Part shown: piece by piece, positions 27,241 through 37,194 of the stretch
Numbering within the stretch: the first letter of the stretch is position 1
Layout: the number at the start of each line of letters is the position of its first letter
Origin: an uncultured Saprospiraceae bacterium
GTDB taxonomy: Bacteria > Bacteroidota > Bacteroidia > Chitinophagales > Saprospiraceae
DNA length: 37,293 bases
Assembly (NCBI GenBank): GCA_937921775.1
Contig: CAKZUK010000220.1
Coordinates: 1-37,293 of the forward strand
Direction: 5' to 3'
The notes under the pieces: generated by a model
Told to the model about the DNA's origin: nothing
Databases searched by the model: none
What the model saw: the letters and a program-made list of their open reading frames with translations, nothing else
Translations under genes and position numbers: made by a program

Positions 27241-27248
27241 CAAAACTA
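27241..27248 (-). promoter_or_regulatory. -7 box for the minus-strand small RNA
   Basis: On the minus strand this reads TAGTTTTG, an exact TAnnTTTG match. A TTTTG lies 26 bp upstream rather than the usual 19-21, so the -33 element is uncertain. Confidence 0.4.
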
Positions 27249-27397
27249 TTGATGCCTGAATGGATTTTTAATAGCAAAACGCTATCGGAAGACAAGATAT
27301 ATATAAATTGATAGAATAGAAAGAGGGGGATGAAAATTAGATGAAAGAATAGTTAGAAAGTCTTGATAATCGGGCGTTTGGAGCGAGAAATATTTTT

Positions 27398-27440
27398 AAT
27401 TAAAATTAAAATCGCAATTAAAATCGCAATTAAAATTCGC
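27398..27440. repeat. Short tandem repeat, about three 12-bp units
   Basis: The unit AATTAAAATCGC repeats at 27404, 27416 and 27428, the last with one inserted T. It is preceded by a partial unit. The rest of the 27249-27591 interval shows no gene or hairpin I can support. Confidence 0.8.
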
Positions 27441-27591
27441 ATTTTCCATCGCTTAAGCTATTCAGGGCTCATCTATCGATAATATGGTCGAGGGAACACT
27501 GCCATTCCAACTCCTATTAACTTATCAGACAAACTGACATTGTAATTAGCACTGTGACTGCAATAGCCTCGCAACTGCCCTTGAAGCGGTT

Positions 27592-28224
27592 TCAAAACTC
27601 CGGCCGCTCCTCCTTAAAATGCCCATTCAACTGCACCCGCTTACGAAGACGCTCCATTTCATTGACCACAGGAATCAAATGCTCCAAATGATTAATCATG
27701 AAATCTTGACGTTCCTCCATTTCCTCAATACAAAGGAACTCGTACTCCTGCTCCAATGAAAAACCAACATGGTGCGCCAAGTCATAAAGTGTAAAAGGCT
27801 CATTACTTTTGGGAATTGCTTTGTCAATCTTCAAAGCAGCAAAAAGTTGGGTAACCAGACCAAGAATGATGATGTTCAAAGACTTATCGTGGGAGTTCCC
27901 CAGCTTAAGTCGCTCAATATCAGCGCCAGAATAAAGTTTATTTGGAACAGATTTGTAAAACTCAGTAATCTTAAATAAGCCAACTCCGCGGGTTTTAATG
28001 TCTAGTTCCCCACTCTTATAGCGTTTGGCTACGCTTTCCAATTTGACTTCAGTACCATAGTCCATCATTTTACCATCGATTATAGCAGGAATTCCGAAAT
28101 TGACTCTGTTCTCTTCTGCTTCTCGAATCAATTGTCGATACCTTGGCTCAAAAATATGTAGATTCAATCCCTCTCCGGGAAACACTACAAGATTTAATGG
28201 AAATAATGGAATAAAATCAGTCAT
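27592..28224 (-). CDS. LON peptidase substrate-binding (LonN) domain protein, stand-alone
   Basis: 210 residues. It opens with the family signature (IPLFPLNLVVFPGEGLNLHI, then FEPRYRQLI, residues 5-31), followed by the PUA-like beta domain (to about 110) and a helical half (about 120-200), as in the N-terminal region of Lon protease. The AAA+ ATPase and Ser-Lys protease domains are absent, which is normal for this family (COG2802 type). The lineage role is not known; substrate recognition or a chaperone-like function is an inference. Cytoplasmic, with no signal or membrane helix. It is divergent from the alpha-2-macroglobulin gene across 266 bp. The start is the only Met before the signature. 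Confidence 0.88.
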   Translation of the reverse strand: MTDFIPLFPLNLVVFPGEGLNLHIFEPRYRQLIREAEENRVNFGIPAIIDGKMMDYGTEVKLESVAKRYKSGELDIKTRGVGLFKITEFYKSVPNKLYSGADIERLKLGNSHDKSLNIIILGLVTQLFAALKIDKAIPKSNEPFTLYDLAHHVGFSLEQEYEFLCIEEMEERQDFMINHLEHLIPVVNEMERLRKRVQLNGHFKEERPEF

Positions 28225-28401
28225 TGGAATATCGGATCTAAATTAAAAAAGCGTTCTACTTGCTGAACGAAGCAAATTCGTGATTGCGATATTACAAAAA
28301 AATATAATTTATTGATGCAACTTTGCTTAGGAAAGTTTAAGTAGATCACTGTACTGCCAGCCTGAGTCAAAGGCGACCTCTCAGCGAAGCGATCTTATAT
28401 G

Positions 28402-28432
28402 TTTGCTTTTGACACAAGAAAGATTAAATTTG
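28402..28432 (+). promoter_or_regulatory. Promoter of the alpha-2-macroglobulin-like gene
   Basis: TTTG (28402-28405), a 19-bp spacer and TAAATTTG (28425-28432) fit the Bacteroidota housekeeping promoter consensus exactly. Expected start is about 28438, giving a leader near 50 nt. Confidence 0.7.
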
Positions 28433-28490
28433 TATAACCTATTGAAAACCGGTTCCTAAGACCTGATTAGCAGAACCTTAAACTGAAATT

Positions 28491-31400
28491 ATGAAACTCC
28501 AATCGCTAAAGACCTTGCGCCAATTATCTTTCCTCTTGGTATGCACACTTCTATTTATTACCGCTTGTAAAGACAGTAACAAACGAGCAAAGAAGATTTC
28601 TTCCGATGTTTTCTCCTATGTCTATGCTTATACTTCTGGTACCATCTCCAAAACGGGAGCAATAAAAGTTCGTTTTACCAAGGCAGTGGTCGATTCAGAT
28701 CAAGTAGGTAAAGAACTTGAAAAAGGTTTATTTAGTCTTTCACCAAATGCAGTAGGTACTGCTGTTTGGGAAAATGATCATACTCTTGTATTTAATGCAG
28801 ATGAACATTTTGAATCGGGTAAAAATTATGTAGCCTCAGTTGCATTGGGCAAACTGTTTGATGATGTGCCTTCTTCCGTTCAGGAATTTGAATTTGATTT
28901 TAAAATTAAAGACATCTTCTTTGAAGTAAATATAGATGGTCTGATAGCAGAAGATCAAAGTGATTTATCCAATCAAATGATTGTAGGGAAAGTATTCATT
29001 TCTGATGAGGTAGATCCAGCGAAAGTTGAACAGGTATTGACTGCTAAACAAAATGGCAAGGCTTTAAATATTCGTTGGCAGCATAATGGCAACGATCATG
29101 TTTTTCATGCTGAAAATGTAAATCGTGGTAATGCTGCTTCTTTAGTCGATTTTGAATGGAATGGGAAAGCTATTAATATCGACAGTAAAGGCGGAGAAAC
29201 AATAGAAGTGCCTGCACTCGGTGACTTTGAAGTGATGCATGTAAAAGTGATGAGCGAAGATGATGAGCCCTATTTTATTGTACACTTTTCTGATCCGATT
29301 TTGAAAAGCCAGGAGCTGAATGGTTTGATCCGAGTTTCGGATTATAAAGGGGATCTACGTTTTGATATAGATGGTAACAAGGTACGTTGCTATCCTTCTA
29401 TCTTAGCGGAAGGGACAAAAACAGTGACGGTAACTAAGGGGGTTAAAAACGTAAATAAACGCAAACTGAAAACTACTTTTAGCGAAAGCATTTCTTTTGA
29501 ATCGGTAAAACCTAAATTACGCTTGGCTGGTAAAGGTGTTGTAATTCCTAGTTCTAAAGGGTTAGTTTTTCCATTTGAAGCAGTTGGCTTGAATGAAGTA
29601 GATGTAGAGATTTTTAAAATTCATGACAATAATATTCTCCAATATTTACAGGTTAACAATCTTGATGAGCATGGGCAGTTGGAACGAGTGGGATCGGTCG
29701 TCTTACAAAAGCGGGTAGCCCTAAAAGATTTGGCAACCAATCCTAACCCAAAAGTATGGACACGCTATGCCATTGATATGGCTTCGATGGTTAAGCAAGA
29801 TCCGAAGGCAATCTATCAGGTGCGTCTTGGGTTTAAAAAATCTTATATCAGTTATGATTGTGAAAGTGATTCAGCTGACGATGAAGAGGGACTTACAGTA
29901 GCAGAAAGTAAACTCAACGAAGATGGTGAGATTCAGAGTATCTGGAATTATGCCAACAATTATTATGATGGCTATCGCTGGCAAGATCGTGACAATCCTT
30001 GTAAACGGGCTTTCTATTCCCCTAATAAATTTGTTCGTAGAAACGTGATTGCTTCAAACATCGGAATCATTGCAAAGCGAGGTGATGATGGCTCATTATT
30101 GATTGCAGTAACAGATTTGCGAACGACAGATCCTTTGTCAAACGTCGAAATTAATTTATACTCTTATGATCAGCAGTTACTAAAAACGGTATCTACAGAT
30201 GGAGATGGTAGAGTGCAAGTGAATATGAAAAAACGACCATGGATTTTAGTAGCGAAGAAGAATGGTGAGAATGGCTACCTACGTATGTACGATGGTTACG
30301 CCTTATCACTTTCCCGATTTGATACTGGTGGGGCTAAGAGCCAAAAGGGAATGAAAGGTTACGTGTATGGTGAGCGAGGTGTCTGGCGCCCAGGTGATTC
30401 TTTGTACCTCAATTTTGTACTGGAAGATGCAACGAACCTTTTGCCAGACAATCATCCGATAAATTTTGAACTCTACGATCCCCGCGGTCAACTACAAGAA
30501 AAAATAACAACATCTAGAAATGTCAATAGAGTATATCCACTACATATTGCAACCGAGCAAAGTGCCCCTACAGGTAACTGGCGAGCCATCGTAAAAGTAG
30601 GAGGTGCAAGCTTCACCAAGTCGCTAAAGATTGAAACCGTGAAGCCGAACCGAATGAAAGTCAATCTTGATTTTGGACAAGAAAAGTTGTTTGCAGAAAA
30701 CGGAAAAATTAACGGAAAGCTACAAGTCAATTGGCTACACGGTGCTCCTGCTAGAAATCTAAAAGCGATTTCTGAAGTTAATTTGGTTGCTACCAAAACG
30801 AAGTTTGATAAATTCAATGAATACCTTTTTGATGATCCTTCGCGAACTTTTTATAGCGAACCTAAAGTGATTTTTGATGGGGTGTTGAATAATGAAGGAA
30901 GTGCAGCTATTTCTGCAGACCTGAGTATCAATAATGCACCAGGAATGTTGAAGGCAAACTTTAAAACGCGAGCTTTTGAACAAGGAGGTGATTTTAGCAC
31001 AGACGTTTTCAATTTGCCATATTATCCATATGGAACTTATGCAGGCGTTTTTATTCCCAAAAACAAATATGATGAAAAGCGTTTTGATATAGGTAAGAAA
31101 AACAAAGTTGATTTTGTATTGGTAGATAAAGATGGTAAAGCTATAGGCAATAAAAATGTATCGGTCGGTTTGTATCGCGTCAACTGGCGTTGGTGGTGGG
31201 ATTCTGGTCGGGAGAATTTATCAAAGTTTAATAGTAGTCAACACATCGGAGCAGAAGATAAATCAGTTTTGACGACCAATGCAAAAGGGGAGACAAGTTG
31301 GGATGTCAATGTAGATAATTGGGGACGCTATCTCGTTCGAATTTGTGATACTGAGTCGGGGCATTGTTCTGGAGATTTCTTCTACGCAGGTTATCCATGG

Positions 31401-34076
31401 AACGATGAGGATGGGCAGAATCGCGATGCTGCGGCCATGTTGTCTTTCTCATCTGACAAAGACAATTACAATGTTGGTGATAAAATAGAATTGACAATTC
31501 CTGCAAGTGATGTCGGACGCTGTTTGGTTTCAGTAGAATCAGGAGGGCGTGTTTTAGAAACCTATTGGAAAGACACAAAGAAAGGCGACAATAAATTTTC
31601 GTTTTACGCGACAGCGGAAATGGCTCCCAATGTTTATGCAAATGTAAGTTTGATCCAACCGCACGCTCAAGTTGAAAACGATTTGCCTATTCGAATGTAT
31701 GGAGTGATTCCAATAAAAGTGGAAGATGCGAAAACGCGTTTACAACCGATTGTGAAAATGCCAGATGTTCTGAAGCCAGAAGAAAAATTTACGATAGAAG
31801 TAAAAGAAAAAGATGGTCGTCCCATGGCATATACCATTGCTGTAGTTGATGATGGTTTATTAGATTTGACTCGATTCAAAACACCAAACCCTTGGAATAC
31901 TTTTTATGCAAAAGAAGCACTGGGGGTACAAACCTGGGATATGTACGATTATGTACTCGGTGCTTACGGAGGTGAATTAGAACGCATACTCAGTATCGGT
32001 GGTGATGTAGAAGTTGATCCGGCTGGTGCCAAAAAAGCGAATAGATTTAAGCCTGTGGTGATGCACCTTGGTCCCTTTTATTCTGATGGAACTAAGCAAA
32101 GACATGAATTGACGATGCCCAATTATGTAGGTTCTGTTCGTACTATGGTGGTTGCTTCTAGTGATGGTGCTTACGGAAAAACCGAAAAAACAACACCTGT
32201 TCGAAAACCATTAATGCTATTGGCTACGCTGCCACGCGTTTTAGGTCCAGGTGAGAAGTTGGATTTGCCCGTCAATATTTTTGCGATGGAAGATAAAGTG
32301 AAAGATGTTACTATTACTGTAACAGAAACGAGTGGTCTGATCAATTTTGTAAATGGGAATAATCGCTCACTGACCTTTAATAGTCCAGGTGATGAAGTCA
32401 TCAATTTCAATGCCATGGTAGGTGATAGAGTAGGGATCGCAAAGTTTTTAGTGACGGCCACAGGCGGAGGAGAAACAGCAAAACAAGAAATTGAACTCGA
32501 TGTGCGTAATCCAAACCCATTCGTAAGTAATACTTATGATGAAGTATTGGAAGACAACAAAGTTTGGGCGAAAGCCTTTGATCCCGTGGGCATGCCCGGC
32601 ACCAACGAAGCCATTCTCGAAGTTTCACAAATACCTCCAATCAATATGGGAGAGCGCTTACAGTATTTGCTCCGTTATCCACATGGCTGTATTGAACAGA
32701 CGACTTCTTCGGGTTTCCCACAATTGTATGTTGGACGTTTGATTCAATTAGACGAGAAGCAACAAAAAATGGTAAAAAATAATGTGGAAGCTACCGTGAA
32801 GCGACTCAAAACATTCCAAATGTCGGAAGGTGGATTTACCTATTGGCCGGGAGGATCTTATACTGCTTGGGGCTCCAATTATGCAGGACATTTTATTTTG
32901 GAAGCAGAGAAGCAAGGCTATGTTTTACCAGTGAATATGAAGAGTCGCTGGGTCAAAGCCCAAAAGAAATATGCGAAGCAATGGTCTCCCAATTCAAATA
33001 GAAATAGCGGATATTACTATGGCTCTAATGATGAGTTGGAACAAGCTTATCGCTTGTATACTCTTGCCTTGGCGCAAGCGCCAGACTTAGGTGCCATGAA
33101 TCGTATGCGTGAAATGAAGAAACTATCAGAGCTCGCAAAATGGCGTTTAGCAGCAGCTTATGCACTTGCAGGTAAAGCAGAAGTGGCGGATGATATGGTG
33201 AAAGGTTTGAAAAAGAAATTTAATCCGTACCGTGAGTTGTCAGGAACCTTTGGATCTAACTTGAGAGATGAGGCGATGGTCTTGGAAACCTTGACTACGA
33301 TGAAAAAGAATAAAGAAGCGGATGGTGTTGCCCGTTCAATTGCGGAGCAACTGAGTGCTGATCGCTGGCATGGAACACAGACGGTTGCTTATTCCTTGAT
33401 GGCTGTTGCCAAACATGTGGGTGATGGTGCGGTGGGGGAGCCTTTTGAATTTGCTTATCAGTTTAACGGAAGTAAAACAATACCGGTAACTTGTAGTCGC
33501 CCGATAATGCAAATCAATTTGCCATTTGTCGCGGCAGAGAAAGGCGAGCTTAAATTGACAAATAAGACCGGTAAAACACTTTATGCTCGGATCGTTAGTA
33601 CAGGACAACCACTGATTGGAGACAACACGGCTGCTTCAAATAATTTGAAATTAAGTATTGCTTACAAAGATATGAAAGGGCAAGCATTGGATGTCACTAG
33701 TTTGCAACAAGGTACCGACTTTTTTGCGGAAGTGACAGTTGAGCATCCGAACTCTAAAAAGATTAATTATCGGGAGATGGCTTTGACGCAGGTATTCCCA
33801 GCTGGTTGGGAGATTCATAATTCGAGAATGGACAAGCTAGAGGGGCGTAGCACTTCTGCGGTTCCTCAGTATCAGGATATTCGTGATGATCGGGTGTATA
33901 CCTATTTTGCGATTGCTCAGGCTCAGAAGCAGGTCTATCGGGTGCAGTTAAATGCGGCTTATTTGGGCCATTATTATTTGCCTACGGTGACTTGTGAGGC
34001 GATGTACGATAATACGATTTCGGCAAGGGAACCTGGAAGGTGGGTTGATGTGATTGCTGATGGGGCTGGGATTTAA
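28491..34076 (+). CDS. Bacterial alpha-2-macroglobulin family lipoprotein with thioester
   Basis: 1,861 residues. The signal peptide ends in a lipobox (FITAC; Cys26 is the lipidation site), so it should be an outer-membrane or periplasmic lipoprotein. It has an MG2-type domain (about 623-730, VYGERGVWRPGD), a bait-region-type domain (about 980-1120), the A2M core (about 1193-1280, through LPRVLGPGEKL) and a thioester domain starting with HGCIEQTTS. Cys1400-Ile-Glu-Gln1403 is the intact CxEQ thioester. Known relatives (E. coli YfhM/ECAM type) trap attacking proteases by covalent capture after bait cleavage. The VDDGLLDLTRFKTPNPW segment near 1115-1135 is typical of the large bacterial subfamily. 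The pbpC gene for penicillin-binding protein 1C, a frequent neighbour, is not in this window. Single-gene unit with a strong promoter and terminator. Confidence 0.94.
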   Translation: MKLQSLKTLRQLSFLLVCTLLFITACKDSNKRAKKISSDVFSYVYAYTSGTISKTGAIKVRFTKAVVDSDQVGKELEKGLFSLSPNAVGTAVWENDHTLVFNADEHFESGKNYVASVALGKLFDDVPSSVQEFEFDFKIKDIFFEVNIDGLIAEDQSDLSNQMIVGKVFISDEVDPAKVEQVLTAKQNGKALNIRWQHNGNDHVFHAENVNRGNAASLVDFEWNGKAINIDSKGGETIEVPALGDFEVMHVKVMSEDDEPYFIVHFSDPILKSQELNGLIRVSDYKGDLRFDIDGNKVRCYPSILAEGTKTVTVTKGVKNVNKRKLKTTFSESISFESVKPKLRLAGKGVVIPSSKGLVFPFEAVGLNEVDVEIFKIHDNNILQYLQVNNLDEHGQLERVGSVVLQKRVALKDLATNPNPKVWTRYAIDMASMVKQDPKAIYQVRLGFKKSYISYDCESDSADDEEGLTVAESKLNEDGEIQSIWNYANNYYDGYRWQDRDNPCKRAFYSPNKFVRRNVIASNIGIIAKRGDDGSLLIAVTDLRTTDPLSNVEINLYSYDQQLLKTVSTDGDGRVQVNMKKRPWILVAKKNGENGYLRMYDGYALSLSRFDTGGAKSQKGMKGYVYGERGVWRPGDSLYLNFVLEDATNLLPDNHPINFELYDPRGQLQEKITTSRNVNRVYPLHIATEQSAPTGNWRAIVKVGGASFTKSLKIETVKPNRMKVNLDFGQEKLFAENGKINGKLQVNWLHGAPARNLKAISEVNLVATKTKFDKFNEYLFDDPSRTFYSEPKVIFDGVLNNEGSAAISADLSINNAPGMLKANFKTRAFEQGGDFSTDVFNLPYYPYGTYAGVFIPKNKYDEKRFDIGKKNKVDFVLVDKDGKAIGNKNVSVGLYRVNWRWWWDSGRENLSKFNSSQHIGAEDKSVLTTNAKGETSWDVNVDNWGRYLVRICDTESGHCSGDFFYAGYPWNDEDGQNRDAAAMLSFSSDKDNYNVGDKIELTIPASDVGRCLVSVESGGRVLETYWKDTKKGDNKFSFYATAEMAPNVYANVSLIQPHAQVENDLPIRMYGVIPIKVEDAKTRLQPIVKMPDVLKPEEKFTIEVKEKDGRPMAYTIAVVDDGLLDLTRFKTPNPWNTFYAKEALGVQTWDMYDYVLGAYGGELERILSIGGDVEVDPAGAKKANRFKPVVMHLGPFYSDGTKQRHELTMPNYVGSVRTMVVASSDGAYGKTEKTTPVRKPLMLLATLPRVLGPGEKLDLPVNIFAMEDKVKDVTITVTETSGLINFVNGNNRSLTFNSPGDEVINFNAMVGDRVGIAKFLVTATGGGETAKQEIELDVRNPNPFVSNTYDEVLEDNKVWAKAFDPVGMPGTNEAILEVSQIPPINMGERLQYLLRYPHGCIEQTTSSGFPQLYVGRLIQLDEKQQKMVKNNVEATVKRLKTFQMSEGGFTYWPGGSYTAWGSNYAGHFILEAEKQGYVLPVNMKSRWVKAQKKYAKQWSPNSNRNSGYYYGSNDELEQAYRLYTLALAQAPDLGAMNRMREMKKLSELAKWRLAAAYALAGKAEVADDMVKGLKKKFNPYRELSGTFGSNLRDEAMVLETLTTMKKNKEADGVARSIAEQLSADRWHGTQTVAYSLMAVAKHVGDGAVGEPFEFAYQFNGSKTIPVTCSRPIMQINLPFVAAEKGELKLTNKTGKTLYARIVSTGQPLIGDNTAASNNLKLSIAYKDMKGQALDVTSLQQGTDFFAEVTVEHPNSKKINYREMALTQVFPAGWEIHNSRMDKLEGRSTSAVPQYQDIRDDRVYTYFAIAQAQKQVYRVQLNAAYLGHYYLPTVTCEAMYDNTISAREPGRWVDVIADGAGI

Positions 34077-34254
34077 TTGGCTAAAGAAATGAATAGCTAC
34101 TAATGAATTTAAAGTATAACAATACAAATACGTATGACCGTCACGAGGCTTTGATAATGTTTTGGATGTGTTTGACAAAGAGTTATATTGTTGAAAACGA
34201 TTGAAAAAGTATAGAAGAAACCTGCATTGTTTTTTTGAACAGTGACTGCTCATT

Positions 34255-34297
34255 GAAAACAGTTCCTTTTGTATAGTAAGCAAAAGGAACTGTTTTC
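34255..34297 (+). terminator. Terminator of the alpha-2-macroglobulin-like gene
   Basis: A 17-bp perfect stem (GAAAACAGTTCCTTTTG and complement) has a 9-nt loop, about 180 bp after the stop. The A/T ends of the stem supply U-tracts on both strands, so it could work in either direction. Confidence 0.8.
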
Positions 34298-34367
34298 TGT
34301 AAAAGTCAGCCTTGATTGGCTAAATTACTTGAGCAAATAATCAAATTAATGTATAAAGTATTAAAAG

Positions 34368-34619
34368 ATGAAAAAGGAAGAACTTAAAGATTTGACAGTT
34401 GTTGAACTCAATGAAAAAGAGCGAAACACTAAAGTATTGATAGGACTTTTTTTGCCAATCATTTTAGCCTTGATTTATTTTATTTATCGAGATTATATGG
34501 CAGGTGAGGAGCTTAAGATGCCGGGTTTAGTTATCGTTATTTGTTCTATAGTAGGTATGGCTTCTTTGTTTCCTGGCCTGAAAATAATTAGAGAAGAGTT
34601 GAGAGAGCGCGTGTCTTGA
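34368..34619 (+). CDS. Small two-helix membrane protein, unknown function
   Basis: 83 residues, not recognised. A charged N-terminal helix (residues 1-22, rich in Lys and Glu) is followed by two hydrophobic segments (about 23-44 and 54-74) joined by a short charged loop (YMAGEELK). It ends in a basic/acidic tail (REELRERVS). The layout is that of a small inner-membrane protein with both ends in the cytoplasm. The coding look is good (hydrophobic blocks bounded by charged residues, stop followed by non-coding DNA). An earlier ATG at 34349 is out of frame. No operon partner. Confidence 0.65.
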   Translation: MKKEELKDLTVVELNEKERNTKVLIGLFLPIILALIYFIYRDYMAGEELKMPGLVIVICSIVGMASLFPGLKIIREELRERVS

Positions 34620-35180
34620 TGGTAGATGGCCTTAGGTCAAGCCTAGATAAGATTATCGAATATTAAAGTTAGAAACTCAAAATTAGTGACACAGGATTAT
34701 TGACACAGGATTAATAAGACAAAGTAGTAAATATGACTACAAAGGATTATGATTTAAATTTAGCCCATTGAAAAGTCTCATAGATGCTACTTCTTACTGT
34801 AACAGAATAAAATAAGCAACGTTTAAACCTATAGGTAGGCGTTCTTACCAAAGCTTATTATAAATTTATATTTACTAGATTTCGGTCTTGATCATTATAA
34901 AAGACGTGTTTGCTTTTAGTAGTCAAGTTTTAAAAATAATTTCTCTATTATTTTCCATTAAACTGGCTCAGTGCTTGCAATACAAAAGATTAGATTAATC
35001 ATTGAGACTACTAGCCTCTAAGCTTGCCTCTTGATAGTCCAAACAAACTAATACGTATTCTTATTGGTTACCAGTCTTTTCTGATAAGAAGCGTTGAAAA
35101 AAACATATAAATTGAAAACCTACCTCTTGAAATCTCAAGTTTGTTTTAATTAAATTTTGTTATTTAAAATTTCCCAGTAA
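34620..35180. other. 561-bp intergenic stretch, no gene seen
   Basis: AT-rich with stops in all frames. It holds a 13-bp direct repeat (34687-34713) and presumably the histidine kinase promoter, but no exact TTTG-N19-TAnnTTTG match stands out. Confidence 0.5.
34687..34713. repeat. 13-bp direct repeat, two copies
   Basis: TGACACAGGATTA occurs at 34687-34699 and 34701-34713, separated by one base. Confidence 0.85.
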
Positions 35181-37088
35181 ATGGATACTAGTATTTATTA
35201 TACAGAAAAGGATGTTAAAATACCATATGAGGATATTGTTAAACACAATAAAGTAGGACTCATTTATATGGATTGTGACATAATAACTTACGCTAATGAA
35301 GCTTTTTTAAATGTCATTTGTGCCACTTCGGAAATGGTAGTAGGAGCTTCTATTTATCAATTCGTTACTCCACTTAGTAAGGGGGTATTGGCAGAAGCCA
35401 TTGCAGGTATGAAAAGTGGTGAGATTAATGATTTTAGTGATAATTTAGAAATAAAAACGGATGGAGAGGAAGACAAATTTATTTCTTTACATTTAAGTAT
35501 TCATTCCAAAACAGAAAATACTATTTCGCTGATAGGTGCATCTAGAAACTCTACCGTTAGAGTTAAAAAGATGGAGGAACTGCTTATCGCAAAATCTACA
35601 TTTGATGCGCTTTATACAAATATTGTAGATGGTATTATGATTTATGATTATAATAATGAGCAGGTGGTTGATTGTAACTCATCTGCATTACGTATCTTTG
35701 GTTACCAATCAAAAGAAGAGATATTAAAGATTAATCGATTTCAATTTGTACCTCAATTCTCTCCAGTTTTTCCAGGAATAGATTTTCATGAAGAAACAAA
35801 AGATCATGGCCTTAAGGTAATGAGCGGCGAATCTTTTAAAACACCAGGTGCATTCGTGAAAAGTAATGGAGAGCATATGATTGTACACGCCAATGTTGTT
35901 CCTACCTTTCGTAACTATGGGGAAGCGTTTATTATCTTTCAAGATAGTACCAAACGTATTATGGAAAAACAGGCACAAAAAGCTGCCGAGAAAAAATACA
36001 AAGATATATTTGAAAACTCGCATGAAGGAATTATTTATACTGACTTTAATGCGAGACAACCTATAGTGTGTAATGATAAGGCATTGCAATTATTTGGAGT
36101 TTCCAGTTTTGAAGAATTAAAAAAACTGTCTCCTGATGACTTTTATGGTGATGATATTTCTGAAGGTAAAAGCCCAAAGAAACTATTTGCTTTAAAAATG
36201 GAAGAAACACTGAAGAATGGGAAAGCAGAAGTTTCTTTTTGGTTGAAAAAACAAACAGGAGAAATCATTCGAGTTGTTACAGAATTGACCTTAGATAAAA
36301 GTGATCCCAAAAGTCCTAAGATTATTTCTTTTTTAAGAGATATTACCAGTCTTTACAATAGTGAACTTAAACTAAATGAGAAGAACGAGGAGTTGCAAAC
36401 CTATATCACAGCTAACTTACAATTAGAAAATTTTGCTTATTTCGCATCTCATGATTTGCAAACACCGCTGAGAGGTATTATTAGTTTTACACAGTTACTG
36501 AAAAAAAGTCTAGAAGGAAAACTTTCTATAGAAGAAATAGAGTACATGGACTTTATTATAAGTTCGGGTAAAAATATGCGAAGCTTAGTGATGGATATTT
36601 TATCTTACTCGAAAGTCAATACTGCGGATATCAATATTGAGGATTTAGATTTAAGAGACCTTATCAAAGGTCTGTGCCATGAAATGAGGGAAGATATCAT
36701 AGAGAAAAATGCTATTGTTAGTTTAAATGATATACCAAGTTCGATTAAGGCTGATGGTATAAAATTAAAGCAACTTTTTCAAAACTTGATTTCCAACGCT
36801 GTCAAGTTTTCTATAGAGGGCAAGCAACCTGAGGTCACCATCAATTGTATTAAAAAGGAAGACCATTGGTTGTTTTCTGTAAAAGACAATGGCATCGGAA
36901 TTAATCCCGAGTATTTTGACAAAATATTTATGATCTTCAAACGACTCAACTCTAAAGAAGTATATGAAGGCACAGGGATAGGACTTGCTATGGTGAAAAA
37001 AATAGTCGAACAACATGAAGGTGAAATCTGGCTTGATTCCACCTTGAATGAAGGAACTACTTTTTTCTTCACCATAAAAGAAAAGTAA
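35181..37088 (+). CDS. Triple-PAS sensor histidine kinase
   Basis: 635 residues, no signal peptide or membrane helix, so probably a cytosolic sensor. Three PAS-type domains (about 15-125, 140-265, 270-395), the second and third with clear PAS motifs (DGIMIYDY...VVDCNSSALRIFGY; EGIIYTDF...CNDKALQLFG). A short coiled-coil linker leads to HisKA (about 413-480) with phospho-acceptor His424 (ASHDLQTPLRG). The HATPase domain (about 520-635) has its N box (NLISNAVKF), G1 (DNGIGI) and G2 (Gly597, GTGIGLAMV). The SHDLQ(T/E)PLR H-box is the type common in Bacteroidota and phytochrome-like kinases. No response regulator is adjacent on the visible side, so it is an orphan here. The ligand cannot be read from sequence. 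A terminator follows closely. Confidence 0.93.
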   Translation: MDTSIYYTEKDVKIPYEDIVKHNKVGLIYMDCDIITYANEAFLNVICATSEMVVGASIYQFVTPLSKGVLAEAIAGMKSGEINDFSDNLEIKTDGEEDKFISLHLSIHSKTENTISLIGASRNSTVRVKKMEELLIAKSTFDALYTNIVDGIMIYDYNNEQVVDCNSSALRIFGYQSKEEILKINRFQFVPQFSPVFPGIDFHEETKDHGLKVMSGESFKTPGAFVKSNGEHMIVHANVVPTFRNYGEAFIIFQDSTKRIMEKQAQKAAEKKYKDIFENSHEGIIYTDFNARQPIVCNDKALQLFGVSSFEELKKLSPDDFYGDDISEGKSPKKLFALKMEETLKNGKAEVSFWLKKQTGEIIRVVTELTLDKSDPKSPKIISFLRDITSLYNSELKLNEKNEELQTYITANLQLENFAYFASHDLQTPLRGIISFTQLLKKSLEGKLSIEEIEYMDFIISSGKNMRSLVMDILSYSKVNTADINIEDLDLRDLIKGLCHEMREDIIEKNAIVSLNDIPSSIKADGIKLKQLFQNLISNAVKFSIEGKQPEVTINCIKKEDHWLFSVKDNGIGINPEYFDKIFMIFKRLNSKEVYEGTGIGLAMVKKIVEQHEGEIWLDSTLNEGTTFFFTIKEK

Positions 37089-37110
37089 GTCTAAGTTGAA
37101 AAATAAGATC

Positions 37111-37139
37111 AAAAAACGATCTAGTCAACATCGTTTTTT
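37111..37139 (+). terminator. Terminator after the histidine kinase, possibly bidirectional
   Basis: AAAAAACGAT and its exact complement (10 bp) flank a 9-nt loop and end in six T, 22 bp after the stop. The matching A-run on the left makes it usable by a convergent minus-strand gene too. Confidence 0.75.
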
Positions 37140-37194
37140 ACTTCTAACTAAGTACTCTGTAACATAAATTTATTTAATTTTTGAATGTTCTTTT

